A stretch of DNA of 64,000 nucleotides from Xaviernesmea oryzae (GTDB taxonomy: Bacteria > Pseudomonadota > Alphaproteobacteria > Rhizobiales > Rhizobiaceae). The translations under genes were made by a program, and so were the position numbers. Shown here one piece after another: positions 44,928 to 54,500 of this stretch; the stretch's first letter is position 1; the number at the start of each line of letters is the position of its first letter. Below the pieces are notes generated by a model. It was not told the DNA's origin, did not search any database, and was given only the letters and a program-made list of their open reading frames with translations. The DNA is taken from the NCBI RefSeq assembly GCF_900177415.1, contig NZ_FXAF01000008.1, positions 479,433 to 543,432 on the forward strand, written 5' to 3'.

Positions 44928-45925
44928 GCCCGCCTTTGCTGAAGGTCACCAAGGCCAATAAAGTCTTCCATGTGGGCAGTGCGACGGTGCATGCCGTCAC
45001 CGACATCAGTCTGACGGTGAACAAGGGGGAGACGGTTGCTGTCGTCGGAGAATCCGGTTCCGGTAAGACGACGCTCGCCAATCTGATCCTCGGCATCGAG
45101 ATACCGACCAGCGGTGAAGTCGAATTGGCGGGAGAACAGCTTAAAGGCCGCCGGTCGAAAACCGTCCGGCGGAAGATCGGGCTGGTGCAGCAGAACCCCT
45201 ATTCGACCCTCAATCCCCGCAAGTCGATCGGCCAGGCGATCGGCTTGCCGCTCGATGTTCACGGCATCGGCAGCCGTGCGGAGCGCAGACGGCGGATCGG
45301 GGAGCTTCTGGAAAAGGTCGGGCTCAATGCGGGACATCGCGACCGACGGCCGCTCGCGCTTTCCGGCGGACAACGGCAGCGCGTGGCGATTGCCCGCGCG
45401 CTCACCACCAATCCGGATCTGCTGGTGCTTGATGAGCCGACTTCCTCACTCGACGTTTCCGTGCAAGCCCATATCCTGCGTCTGCTGCGGGATCTGCAGC
45501 AAGAGTTCGACCTGGCTTACTTGTTCATCACGCATGATCTCGGCGTGGTGCGGGTGATCGCGAGCCGCGTCGTGGTGATGTACCGGGGCAGGGTCGTGGA
45601 GGAAGGCAGCGTCGCCGCAATCTTCCGTTCGCCGCGGCACCGTTACACCCAGCTTCTACTCGCCTCTATTCCAACCGTTTCGGAGGAGGACGATGCGTTC
45701 AAGCCCGACTGGCCCTGGGATGCAGACGTGAAAGGCGACGGAGACCCGGCGGAAGGATGCCCTTTCCGCTCACGCTGTCCCTTCGCCGTGGAACGCTGCG
45801 GACAGGAATTTCCGGATATGCGCGGCAGTGGCGATCACCGCTACGCGTGCTTCAATCCGCGGCCGGAAACCTCCGAGGCTATCGTGAATTTGCAAGCCGA
45901 AAAACTGGAAAGAAAGAAGGCATGA
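44924..45925 (+). CDS. ABC transporter ATP-binding protein, DppF type
   Basis: A 333-residue ATPase. Walker A is GESGSGKT at 42-49, the Q-loop QQNPYSTLNPRKS near 87-99, signature LSGGQRQRVAIARAL near 145-159, Walker B LLVLDEPTSSLD near 165-176 and H-loop YLFITHDLGVV. The C-terminus carries CPFRSRCPFAVERC. It completes a five-gene transporter with two different ATPases. Its ATG overlaps the upstream stop, as does the next gene start its own stop, so the whole operon is coupled. Confidence 0.94.
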   Translation: MSPPLLKVTKANKVFHVGSATVHAVTDISLTVNKGETVAVVGESGSGKTTLANLILGIEIPTSGEVELAGEQLKGRRSKTVRRKIGLVQQNPYSTLNPRKSIGQAIGLPLDVHGIGSRAERRRRIGELLEKVGLNAGHRDRRPLALSGGQRQRVAIARALTTNPDLLVLDEPTSSLDVSVQAHILRLLRDLQQEFDLAYLFITHDLGVVRVIASRVVVMYRGRVVEEGSVAAIFRSPRHRYTQLLLASIPTVSEEDDAFKPDWPWDADVKGDGDPAEGCPFRSRCPFAVERCGQEFPDMRGSGDHRYACFNPRPETSEAIVNLQAEKLERKKA

Positions 45926-46716
45926 CCAAGGTCGCCATCAAGGATATGACATTCGTGGAGTTCCGGGAACGTTTGGCGGAGAAGCCCGTCATCGTCATCC
46001 CGCTTGGAAGTCAGGAGGAGCAGGGACCGCATGCCCCCATGGGGGATTACATGCTCTCCGAAAAGCTCGCCGAACTGGTGGGGGAAGCCTCCGGAGCGCT
46101 GATCGCGCCGACGATCCCCTTCGGTTATGCCGACGTGTTCCGCTGCGTGCCGGGCGGCATCCAGCTGCGCGCGGGGACATTCTGCGCGCTGCTCGAAGAC
46201 GCCATCACCGCCTTCCTCGATCACGGGCTGACGCATATCGTGTTGTTCAACGGCCATACCGGGAACACGGCGCTGATCGACCAGACGGTGCGCGGCTTCA
46301 AGCAGTCGCACGGGATCATCATTCCCTCGATCAATATCTGGAAAGCAATCCCCGTGAGCCTCTGGCATAGGCTGCACGGCGATCTCGGCGAGAAGGCCGG
46401 CGGCCACGGGGCTGATCCGATCACGTCGGTCTATTACCACCTCTTCCCCGATCTGATGCGGCCGGACCTGATCGAGAAGAGCAGCGCCAACAAGGCCTTC
46501 GGGCTTGAAACCTCGGGACTTTCGGCCGTCCGCTACGGCGAGGCCGAAGTCCTGGTTCCGCTCGACGTTTTTGACGTCAATGAACACGGGCTGATCGGCG
46601 GGGATGCCGGCCTTTCGAACGCCGGGATCGGCAAGGAATTCACCGATTATATCGTCTCGCATGCGAGCGGTTTCATCAGGCACTTTCGGCAGCATGATTC
46701 GAGAGGGTTTTCCTAA
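45922..46716 (+). CDS. Creatininase-family amidohydrolase
   Basis: A 264-residue creatininase-family protein. The metal-binding N-terminal motif GSQEEQGPHAPMGDY is at about 29-43, with Glu, His and Asp ligands. NGHTGNTALID is near 112-122 and GGHGADPITS near 160-169, where another Glu or His is usual. Creatininases open the methylhydantoin-like ring of creatinine, and relatives cleave other cyclic amides. As the last gene of the transporter operon it likely acts on the imported solute. The start overlaps the DppF-type stop. Confidence 0.92.
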   Translation: MTKVAIKDMTFVEFRERLAEKPVIVIPLGSQEEQGPHAPMGDYMLSEKLAELVGEASGALIAPTIPFGYADVFRCVPGGIQLRAGTFCALLEDAITAFLDHGLTHIVLFNGHTGNTALIDQTVRGFKQSHGIIIPSINIWKAIPVSLWHRLHGDLGEKAGGHGADPITSVYYHLFPDLMRPDLIEKSSANKAFGLETSGLSAVRYGEAEVLVPLDVFDVNEHGLIGGDAGLSNAGIGKEFTDYIVSHASGFIRHFRQHDSRGFS

Positions 46717-47279
46717 CTAAGTCGCGGCGGGAGAGAAGCTTTCAGGGTTATCTCCAGCCTCTCCCTACGCGGAGCAAACCTCAGCGCAATCAGAAAGGAC
46801 CGGCAATACCGAGAGCAGGATGATGGTGCGGACTTGGCATGGATCCCGCATCATTTCAGCATTGAACGCACGACAAAGCGCTCACGGCAATCTCGAGGAG
46901 CGGCCGATCCTCTGGCGAGAGAGCGTTGCTGGCGCAAAGCACCTCCGCAATGGCTTAAGAGGATTGGCCCAGGTTACCACTCGTTAAAGTTCTCAAGATG
47001 CAAATCAGCAAGATGTTGACAGCTGGTGAGGCGTTGGTCTTAATATCACTCAAAGTTGTTATCGGGCTTTCCCGAGCAATGATCACGGTCACCTGACAAC
47101 GTAAGATCGAATTCGCATACGCAGAAGAACTACTTGGATTGCTTGCCCATGACGCAGAGCTGTCGTGCAGGTGAGGGGACGGGGTGTAGTTGAATTTGGC
47201 GTAATGCTGAAATACCCACCGCTTTCGCTCTCCAACAAGCAACATTGTTGGGTCTTTCCAGACCATCCGGAGGCGAAGA
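46717..47279. other. Noncoding gap before the multicopper oxidase operon
   Basis: No gene is evident. A weak dyad, GGGAGAG (46729-46735) and CTCTCCC (46759-46765), follows the creatininase gene and lacks a T-run. The last 100 bases, ending in CATCCGGAGGCGAAGA, hold the ribosome site and probably the promoter of the next operon. Confidence 0.6.
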
Positions 47280-50200
47280 ATGTCCTTTTTCCGAAGTGCA
47301 TCGGCTTTGTTATCCGTCATCTCGATCCTGGCGGGCCTCAGTTTTGACGAGGTGGCGATTGCACAGGATGCGAGCTCAGAGGCCGGGCTTACCGGCGAAA
47401 TGGGATGCACGGCGGTTCATGCTGGCGTGACGGAAGGAGAGGCAATCTTTGGCCGCACCATCTGCGCGGATGTCGTGGCGTTTGACCAGACTCTTGTTTA
47501 CAATCGCTTTGGCTCCTTTAATCCCTTTGGTATGATGTTCGCGTTGCGCCGGGATGTTGTTCCGGCAGACAAGCCGGTCGCGCGTCGGACTTCCGATGAG
47601 TGCGACAGCGACGATGGAACCAGCACCTATTCGGGAAGCTTGGAAGCGGGCCAGGTGCGGTTGCGTGACTGCAAGCGTCCTCGTCCGGTGGTGCTGCGGG
47701 TAAATGTCGGTGACATGCTGCATCTGCGGCTGACCAATCTGTTGCGTCCGGCCGCTCCGAATTTTTCAGGCAATTTCTGCGGCACCAGCAACAATCCTTC
47801 CGATGCATCCTACGAAACCTTGCGGGCGGCGGTGTCCCAGAGCCAGGACCAATCGCAGTCCAGTCATGGCGAGGTAGGTTGCCTCAATGGAAACACTCCC
47901 GCATCCGCGCAAGATCCAACAGACTGGCCCGCCTCGCGCGGGCTTAATTTTGCCGTGCAGGGCTTGGCGGCGTTCAACCCCCAAGGCGGGCCTCTCAATC
48001 CCGAATGCCTGGGTCTTACTGCGGTTGCCGTCGGACGTTCGATCGACTGCTACTACAAGATCCTGCGCGAAGGCCCGCATTTTCTGGCAAGCACGGCCGC
48101 ACCTTCAGGAGGCGAGGGAGACGGTGGCTCGATCACGCATGGGCTTTTCGGCACCATCGTGGTCGAGAAGAAAGGCACGAGCTGGTATCGAAGCCAGGTC
48201 TCGAAGGCTGCCATGACCGCAGCAAGAATCGACACGCCCGCAGCCGTGGACTACTCGAAGTTCATCGATGGAAGGCCGCTCTTGAACCTCTTGCAACCAG
48301 CTGGCGACAATGCCTACCGGCTCTTCCACAACGACCTCAACGCCATCATCGAGTCACCCGCTTCTAGTGACCAGCCCGCCCATGCTTTCCGAGAGTTCTC
48401 GGTTTTCTTCCATGACGAGCTCAAATCCTTCGTAACGCGGAATTTCGACGAGCTCGGCATGTTCGGCGAGGGGCAGCTCGCGGGCGTGCGGGATGGATTT
48501 GCCATCAATTACGGTTCGAGCGGCATGGGAACGATGCTGCTTGCCAACCGCAAGGGCATCGGTCCGGCGGCAAACTGCGCCGAATGCCTCTACGAGGAGT
48601 TCTTCCTGACATCCTGGGCGAACGGCGATCCGGCACTGCTGGAATGGTTCAGTGACGATCCCTCCAATGTGCACCATTCCTATCTCAACGATGCCGTCGT
48701 CTTCCGCAATGTGCATGCCGGTCCGAAGGAGACCCACGTCTTCCATCTGCACGCGCATCAATGGTTCGCTGGCAATGACAACAATCGGGGCGCTTATCTC
48801 GATAGCCAGACCGTCGGCCCGCAGCAGGCCTTCTCCTATGACATTTCAGGCGGCGGATTGGAGATCTTTCATCGAGGAGCGAACGGTGACAAAGGTTGGT
48901 GGGAGACGCTCGGCTCAGGCAACCGCAATCGGACTCCGGGAGATTCGATCTTCCATTGCCATCTCTATCCGCATTTCGCCCAGGGCATGTGGGAATTGTG
49001 GCGGGTCCACGACGTGCTGGAAGACGGCACGCGCAAGCTGCCCGACGGTCAGTGGAACGCCGGCCTGACGCTGGAGGAGGAAGCGCCGGCTATCAAGGCC
49101 AAGGCCCGGCCGGGATCGGTCGATCCAAAGACCGGACGATTGATCACTGTGGATGGTGCGCCGGCCTCGCGGCTCGGAACCCCGGTTCCGGCCATTGTTC
49201 CCCTGCCGTACCAGGCGTTGCCGCTGGCGCCGACTTATCCAGACGGCGAGGCGAGCCTAGACCCTGCTACGGGGCAAGTCTCAGCCGACCCGATTACCGA
49301 GATTGCGAGCTTTCCAGGCTATCCCCATTACATCCCTGGCGCGGCCGGTCATCGTCCGCCCCAAGCACCGCTCGATATCGCCAGAAAACTCGACGGCAAT
49401 GCCACCACCGACGAATATCTCGATGGCGGTCTGCCTCGCCACGTACTTGGGGATGGCTCAACGCGCAAGCCGGATTTCGACGTGTCCGCGCTGCCGCCTC
49501 TCAGCGATCGGAAAAGCCGTGAGGAGGCGCAAAAGCGTCTGATGGCGAAGGCGCTCGCCCTCGGCGATATGACGATGCACTTCGAAAAGGTTGACGCGAT
49601 GCTCCTGCCTTACGATGGCACGCCCCTCGAGCAGGCCGCGATGGCGTTCCATCATAACGGAAAGCTTGCGAGCGGAACACCGCTGACCTTGAAGACCGCC
49701 AATCAGGCTACGGCGATCTACGATACCACCAGAAGCGGTTATGTGGCGGCCGGCGAACCGTCGTCCCTGCTTTTCCCAGTCAACGGGGCGCCCGCCAAGC
49801 CTGGTTCACCCTTCGCCGATCCGTGCGGCGCACCGGATGCGCTGGGGCAGCTTCACGAGGCGGCAGATGGCAAGGTATACTACACCGACGCAAATGGCGC
49901 CGATCACGAGGTCTACCTCGCTGCGAGCCTGTCGGAGATGACCACCGATCCGACACAGGCTAGTCCGCTTTATATCAAGGGTAAGCGTGATCCGCGACCG
50001 GGCGTCGTCTACTATATCGACGACGGCCAGCCGAAAGAGGCAGGTTCCGGCAATCTGATCCGTGAAACCGATCCGATGACGGGAGCCGAGTTCACCTCCG
50101 ATCCGGGCGTGATCGGTTTTCGGCGTTACGAGGCTTCGGCGGTACAGCTCGACCTGGTGACGAACCGTGCCGGCTGGCATGATCCACAGGCCCGCATCAA

Positions 50201-53200
50201 TGTACTGACGGCAAATTCCGAGGGCTACAAGACCGGCGGCGGGCGCATTTCCCCGAAGGTCAGCGCCGGCGAGCAGCCTTTTTTCTTCCGGGCATTGTCA
50301 GGCGAATGCATTGAATTCCGGCATACCAACGAATTGCCAAAGGATCTGGCACTCGACGATTTTCAGGTGAAGACGCCAACCGATACGATCGGTCAGCATA
50401 TCCATCTGGTGAAATTCGACGTCACGGCCTCCGACGGTTCCGGCAACGGCTGGAATTACGAGGACGGCACGTTCGCAGCCGATGAAATTGCCGCTCGCAT
50501 CTGCGCGGCGAAAGGCGGAGAGGTGGTGGGCGGACGCATTGTCACCAACCGTGCGGCGGGAGCGCTCGACATCCGCGAGCGGGAAGGGCTTTGTGAGATC
50601 AAGGACGGCGTGTGGCATGTCGCCGAGAAGTTCAAGGACATCTGGCGCAGGAAGATCGGCACCGATCGAGATTTGTTCCAAACGACGGTTCAGCGCTGGT
50701 TCGCCGATCCGATCCTGTCTGCCGTACGTTCGCCCGACGATTCGTCCGCCGACCGGATGGTGGACCGCACGCTGCGCACGGTCTTTAGTCACGACCATTT
50801 CGGCCCGTCTTCCATCCAGCAGCACGGATTCTACACCGCGTTGGTGATCGAGCCGTCCCGGTCGCGCACATGCGACGTCGATGACGCGACGCTTGAAGCC
50901 ACGACCTGCACGCCTCGCCGGGATGACCGGGCGCTGCGCGTTGCGGCCGCGGCCGATGTCGGAGCGCGCAAGATCATCAAGACGCCGAAATCGCCTTCGG
51001 TCTCGTTGGTCGCCGGAACAACGTCCGCAACGCCCGACGAGCGGGAGGCCCGCGAATTTGCGCTCGCGATAGCCGACTTCGCGACACTTTACGATCCACG
51101 CGATTCCGAAACGGAAAGAGACCTTGTCGCAAGGTTGGACAGTCAGGAATCTGATGCTTCCCTTCACGGCATGACCATGCTGGCCTGCGAAGCTAAGCAC
51201 GCCGCGGACCCGCCGCGCCTCAACAGCATCTGCGGCTCCGGCATGATCGCCGACGCCGGTAATCAGTCTGTCATGTATGGCAAGCCCGGTGACGTCGCGC
51301 CTGCATGGCTCGCCGCGGGGCGGCCGGGCGACCTGGCAGCGCATCGCCTCGCCGGGGACGTAGCGCTTGCGATCAACCCCGCGGAAGCCGACAAGCTGCG
51401 CAGCTACATGATCGACTATCGGCGCATGGCGGCCGGTTATCCCAAAGACGACCCGCGCGGCCGGCTTGCCAAACCCGTTGCACCGCCTCGCAGGCCTGAA
51501 AGCATTTCGGTCGACCATCACGATCCCTATCTCTTCAATTATCGGGGAGAACCGCTGCCGCTGCGGGTTGGAACGTCGTCATCCGCCTCGAGCGACTGCT
51601 CCTTGAAGGACCTTGCGCACTGGGAGGGCCGGCTGCAGGCCGGCGTGACCGAGCGTTGCTCGATCGACAGGCAGAAGCCGGGTGATGCCGGCGATATGTC
51701 GAATGCGTTCGCGTCAGTCCTGAATGGGGACCCGGTGACGCCGATCCTGGAAAGCAAGGATGGCGACACAGTGCAGTTGCGGCTGATCCAGGGCGCGCAG
51801 GAGGTACAGCACACCTTCACTGTCGAAGATCATACGCTGCAGCGTAATCATGACCAGCCTTTCCCCTCCGGCATGAAGCCGCTGGATGACATCACGCCAA
51901 ACACGACGCTCGTGAAGGACTGTGAGAGGGTACCGCTCAATGCCGGCGGCGTTCCGTTCTCCAGACTTGGTCGCGCGGATCAATATGCCGACTGGTTCAA
52001 CAAGGGGGCCACCACCTTCAGCGTGGCGAATGATCGACGGTTCTGGGAGGCCTACGACAAACGCGTTGCCCGCTGCTTTAATGCCGAAGGCCGCATCTCG
52101 GCTCAGGAGGTGGGAATATCGGAGCATTTCGAATTCACTTCGGCCTATCTTTACGACTCCAACAAGTTCGGTGGCCTCACGCCCTATTTGCGCCGTTTCA
52201 ATCCGATCCCCGACCTCATGCCGCCGGAAGTCGAGCCGGAGGTTTCCGACACGCTGGTGCATTTCGGGTCGACGGACGCGTTGTGGAATGGAGCCTGGGG
52301 CCTCTTGCGTGTGCAAAAGAAACCAGGCGTCAGTCCGGAAAAACGCCAGATTGGCATGTGCGATCCGAAGGCGCCGAAGGTCTATGCGGCCGTCGTAGCG
52401 ATCGAGGCTCGCAGGCTAAGGATGGATGGTGGCCGTACGGTCTCCGCCATCGACCGGATTCGCTATGCCCCGGCACTTGACGATCCGGATGGGCTGTTCT
52501 TCGCCATCGTCGATCCGCGCAAGGTGATGAATCCGGTTCCAAACGGTCATAGCTTCATGAAATGGGCGGGCACGCCTGCCGCCTGGCAGAATATCCCGCT
52601 CGATCGCGTCCGAACAGAAATCATCCGCACCTATGATCGCCCGGAGCCTATGGTTCTGATGGTCAAGGCAGGCGATTGCCTCAAGCTCACCGTGCTGAAC
52701 GCCCTGACACGCCAAGATGGCTACCTGCGTGACGGCAAGGGCGACGCGCACATGCCGCCGATCACTCCACTCAACGTCGACGTGACCTGGAACGGCGGCG
52801 ATGACGAAGGGGGGGTGAACAGTTCGATTACGTTCAACGGCGACGGACCGGACGGCCTGAAGCCATCGGCCCGGCTTGCCGTCAGCGTCGCACTGCCTGT
52901 CCTGAATGCCCAATCCACCATGCCCCGTCCAATCGGGAAATCCGAGATTGCTGCGCTCGCGGCGATCGGATCGGGCGACACCATGAGCATGAGCCCAATT
53001 CGTGCCGATTGGGGGCAGATCACCCAAGTCGAGATCTATGCCGGCCTTGCCGTCAGCCAGCGGAGTGCTGACGAAATCCAGACAAATGCCCTCGTCTCCT
53101 TGGCCGACAGCTATTCCCAAGCCGTTGGCGAGGGTAATGACACGACGCTCCGGGCGATCGATCCCGACGGGTCCATGGGGAGGCTGGCGACAGGGATAAA

Positions 53201-54500
53201 TGAGCTGCAACAGGTGGCTATTCCCGCCCTTCGGGACAATATCGGGCGGATTTCGGGCAGACCGATCGCCATCGAGCAGCCGCGCATTCCATCAAACCAC
53301 GGGGCGCAGCCGCAGATCGCGGTTCCGAACTGGATCAATACGGTGGGTCCGGTCGTTCGCCGGTTGAACGCAAACCAGCAGAGGGAACTCAAGCTCAACC
53401 TTGATCAGGCTCTGCAGGCTCCCTCGGAGCGACTGATCCCATCCATTGTCGATGTGCGTCTTTCGCCGCCATTCACCGACAAGGTGGAGGAGGAGGCTGC
53501 AAAGGCCGAAACGCGGTTCATTCCCTATGCTTTCGGTGCCTTGCCGTTCAAATCCCAGGGCGATGTCGTCGGTCATGGTGCTCATGGCCTGTTTGGCGCC
53601 ATCGTTTCCGTGCCGAAGGATGCTAGCGCATTGAGCAGCCGCGCCGAGCGTATCGCTTCGACAGGCTGCCGCCCTCTTTTCCGATCGCAGCCGGTGGAGC
53701 GGCCGGAGCTATTGCAAGATCTGCCGCTGGTCCTGCCGCCAAGGACATCGCCGCGGCAGTTCGACTGCTATTATGTAATTGCCCCAACCGAAGAAAAAAC
53801 GCAGCCATTCTCGGTTGCGACGATGGAAGTCCCTCGTTATGGCGCCAATGCAACAGTTGACGATCCCTCGTCTGTGCATCGTATCCGACAATTCACCCTG
53901 TTCTGGCAGGATGGTTCGAACCTGGTGGACCGTGACACGAAGGACAAGCATCTTTCCGCAGGCACAGACCACAAGCTCGTCGCCGACTGCACCGTCTGCA
54001 CGGACAGTTACGATTGGGGCGAAAAGGCCGTCAGCTATCGCAGCGAGCCCTTCCATCGCCGCCTGCGGACGATGCATGGCGCGCCAATGGAAAGCCACTA
54101 CAATCTGAACGCCTACGACTTCGGCCTGGATTTCTTTCGACTGCGCTCTGGTGAGCGAACCGATCCGCCGATGCAGGTTTTACGCGCCGCGGCTGGCGAA
54201 GAGGTGGTGATTCATGTCGTTCATCCGGGCGGCCGCGCCCGGCAACGGGCGTTCATCACCATCGCTCAGGACTACGACGACCTCTTTCCCGGCTTTGGCT
54301 TCCCGCGCTCTGCACTGCTGGGGCCGGGCAAGGCGCTGACCGCGTCGCTCACCCGCCCGCTGGAGAAGGGCTGCTATCTGTGGTTCGACGGGCCTATGAC
54401 GACCCGCTCGGGCGGCGCCTGGGGTCTCGTGGACATCGTAGCGACCGAGAGCCTCAATGACCGGAATGTCACCTCCTGCGCGGCCAGGAACAGGCGATGA
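47280..54500 (+). CDS. Giant multicopper-oxidase-like secreted protein (2406 aa)
   Basis: A 2406-residue cupredoxin-type protein with a signal peptide (hydrophobic core LLSVISILAG, then AIAQDA). Copper-site-like motifs recur: HSYLND and HVFHLHAHQW near 463-493, HCHLYPHFAQGM near 560-571, GQHIHLVKFD near 1038-1047, SHDHFGPSSIQQHGF near 1168-1182, and HGAHGLFGAIV near 2100. The order Hx..HxH..HxHxH..HCHxxxH repeats the MCO theme across several cupredoxin domains. Very large MCOs with this look include bacterial Mn(II) oxidases such as MnxG and McoA, so metal oxidation is plausible but unproven. It heads an operon with propeller, SCO and cytochrome c genes; the next ATG overlaps its stop. Confidence 0.85.
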   Translation: MSFFRSASALLSVISILAGLSFDEVAIAQDASSEAGLTGEMGCTAVHAGVTEGEAIFGRTICADVVAFDQTLVYNRFGSFNPFGMMFALRRDVVPADKPVARRTSDECDSDDGTSTYSGSLEAGQVRLRDCKRPRPVVLRVNVGDMLHLRLTNLLRPAAPNFSGNFCGTSNNPSDASYETLRAAVSQSQDQSQSSHGEVGCLNGNTPASAQDPTDWPASRGLNFAVQGLAAFNPQGGPLNPECLGLTAVAVGRSIDCYYKILREGPHFLASTAAPSGGEGDGGSITHGLFGTIVVEKKGTSWYRSQVSKAAMTAARIDTPAAVDYSKFIDGRPLLNLLQPAGDNAYRLFHNDLNAIIESPASSDQPAHAFREFSVFFHDELKSFVTRNFDELGMFGEGQLAGVRDGFAINYGSSGMGTMLLANRKGIGPAANCAECLYEEFFLTSWANGDPALLEWFSDDPSNVHHSYLNDAVVFRNVHAGPKETHVFHLHAHQWFAGNDNNRGAYLDSQTVGPQQAFSYDISGGGLEIFHRGANGDKGWWETLGSGNRNRTPGDSIFHCHLYPHFAQGMWELWRVHDVLEDGTRKLPDGQWNAGLTLEEEAPAIKAKARPGSVDPKTGRLITVDGAPASRLGTPVPAIVPLPYQALPLAPTYPDGEASLDPATGQVSADPITEIASFPGYPHYIPGAAGHRPPQAPLDIARKLDGNATTDEYLDGGLPRHVLGDGSTRKPDFDVSALPPLSDRKSREEAQKRLMAKALALGDMTMHFEKVDAMLLPYDGTPLEQAAMAFHHNGKLASGTPLTLKTANQATAIYDTTRSGYVAAGEPSSLLFPVNGAPAKPGSPFADPCGAPDALGQLHEAADGKVYYTDANGADHEVYLAASLSEMTTDPTQASPLYIKGKRDPRPGVVYYIDDGQPKEAGSGNLIRETDPMTGAEFTSDPGVIGFRRYEASAVQLDLVTNRAGWHDPQARINVLTANSEGYKTGGGRISPKVSAGEQPFFFRALSGECIEFRHTNELPKDLALDDFQVKTPTDTIGQHIHLVKFDVTASDGSGNGWNYEDGTFAADEIAARICAAKGGEVVGGRIVTNRAAGALDIREREGLCEIKDGVWHVAEKFKDIWRRKIGTDRDLFQTTVQRWFADPILSAVRSPDDSSADRMVDRTLRTVFSHDHFGPSSIQQHGFYTALVIEPSRSRTCDVDDATLEATTCTPRRDDRALRVAAAADVGARKIIKTPKSPSVSLVAGTTSATPDEREAREFALAIADFATLYDPRDSETERDLVARLDSQESDASLHGMTMLACEAKHAADPPRLNSICGSGMIADAGNQSVMYGKPGDVAPAWLAAGRPGDLAAHRLAGDVALAINPAEADKLRSYMIDYRRMAAGYPKDDPRGRLAKPVAPPRRPESISVDHHDPYLFNYRGEPLPLRVGTSSSASSDCSLKDLAHWEGRLQAGVTERCSIDRQKPGDAGDMSNAFASVLNGDPVTPILESKDGDTVQLRLIQGAQEVQHTFTVEDHTLQRNHDQPFPSGMKPLDDITPNTTLVKDCERVPLNAGGVPFSRLGRADQYADWFNKGATTFSVANDRRFWEAYDKRVARCFNAEGRISAQEVGISEHFEFTSAYLYDSNKFGGLTPYLRRFNPIPDLMPPEVEPEVSDTLVHFGSTDALWNGAWGLLRVQKKPGVSPEKRQIGMCDPKAPKVYAAVVAIEARRLRMDGGRTVSAIDRIRYAPALDDPDGLFFAIVDPRKVMNPVPNGHSFMKWAGTPAAWQNIPLDRVRTEIIRTYDRPEPMVLMVKAGDCLKLTVLNALTRQDGYLRDGKGDAHMPPITPLNVDVTWNGGDDEGGVNSSITFNGDGPDGLKPSARLAVSVALPVLNAQSTMPRPIGKSEIAALAAIGSGDTMSMSPIRADWGQITQVEIYAGLAVSQRSADEIQTNALVSLADSYSQAVGEGNDTTLRAIDPDGSMGRLATGINELQQVAIPALRDNIGRISGRPIAIEQPRIPSNHGAQPQIAVPNWINTVGPVVRRLNANQQRELKLNLDQALQAPSERLIPSIVDVRLSPPFTDKVEEEAAKAETRFIPYAFGALPFKSQGDVVGHGAHGLFGAIVSVPKDASALSSRAERIASTGCRPLFRSQPVERPELLQDLPLVLPPRTSPRQFDCYYVIAPTEEKTQPFSVATMEVPRYGANATVDDPSSVHRIRQFTLFWQDGSNLVDRDTKDKHLSAGTDHKLVADCTVCTDSYDWGEKAVSYRSEPFHRRLRTMHGAPMESHYNLNAYDFGLDFFRLRSGERTDPPMQVLRAAAGEEVVIHVVHPGGRARQRAFITIAQDYDDLFPGFGFPRSALLGPGKALTASLTRPLEKGCYLWFDGPMTTRSGGAWGLVDIVATESLNDRNVTSCAARNRR

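Noticed and set aside
46955..47410. Minus-strand 151-codon frame before and into the multicopper oxidase gene
   Set aside because: Its start lies within the oxidase signal-peptide region and its composition is unlike neighbouring genes; no resemblance to any family.
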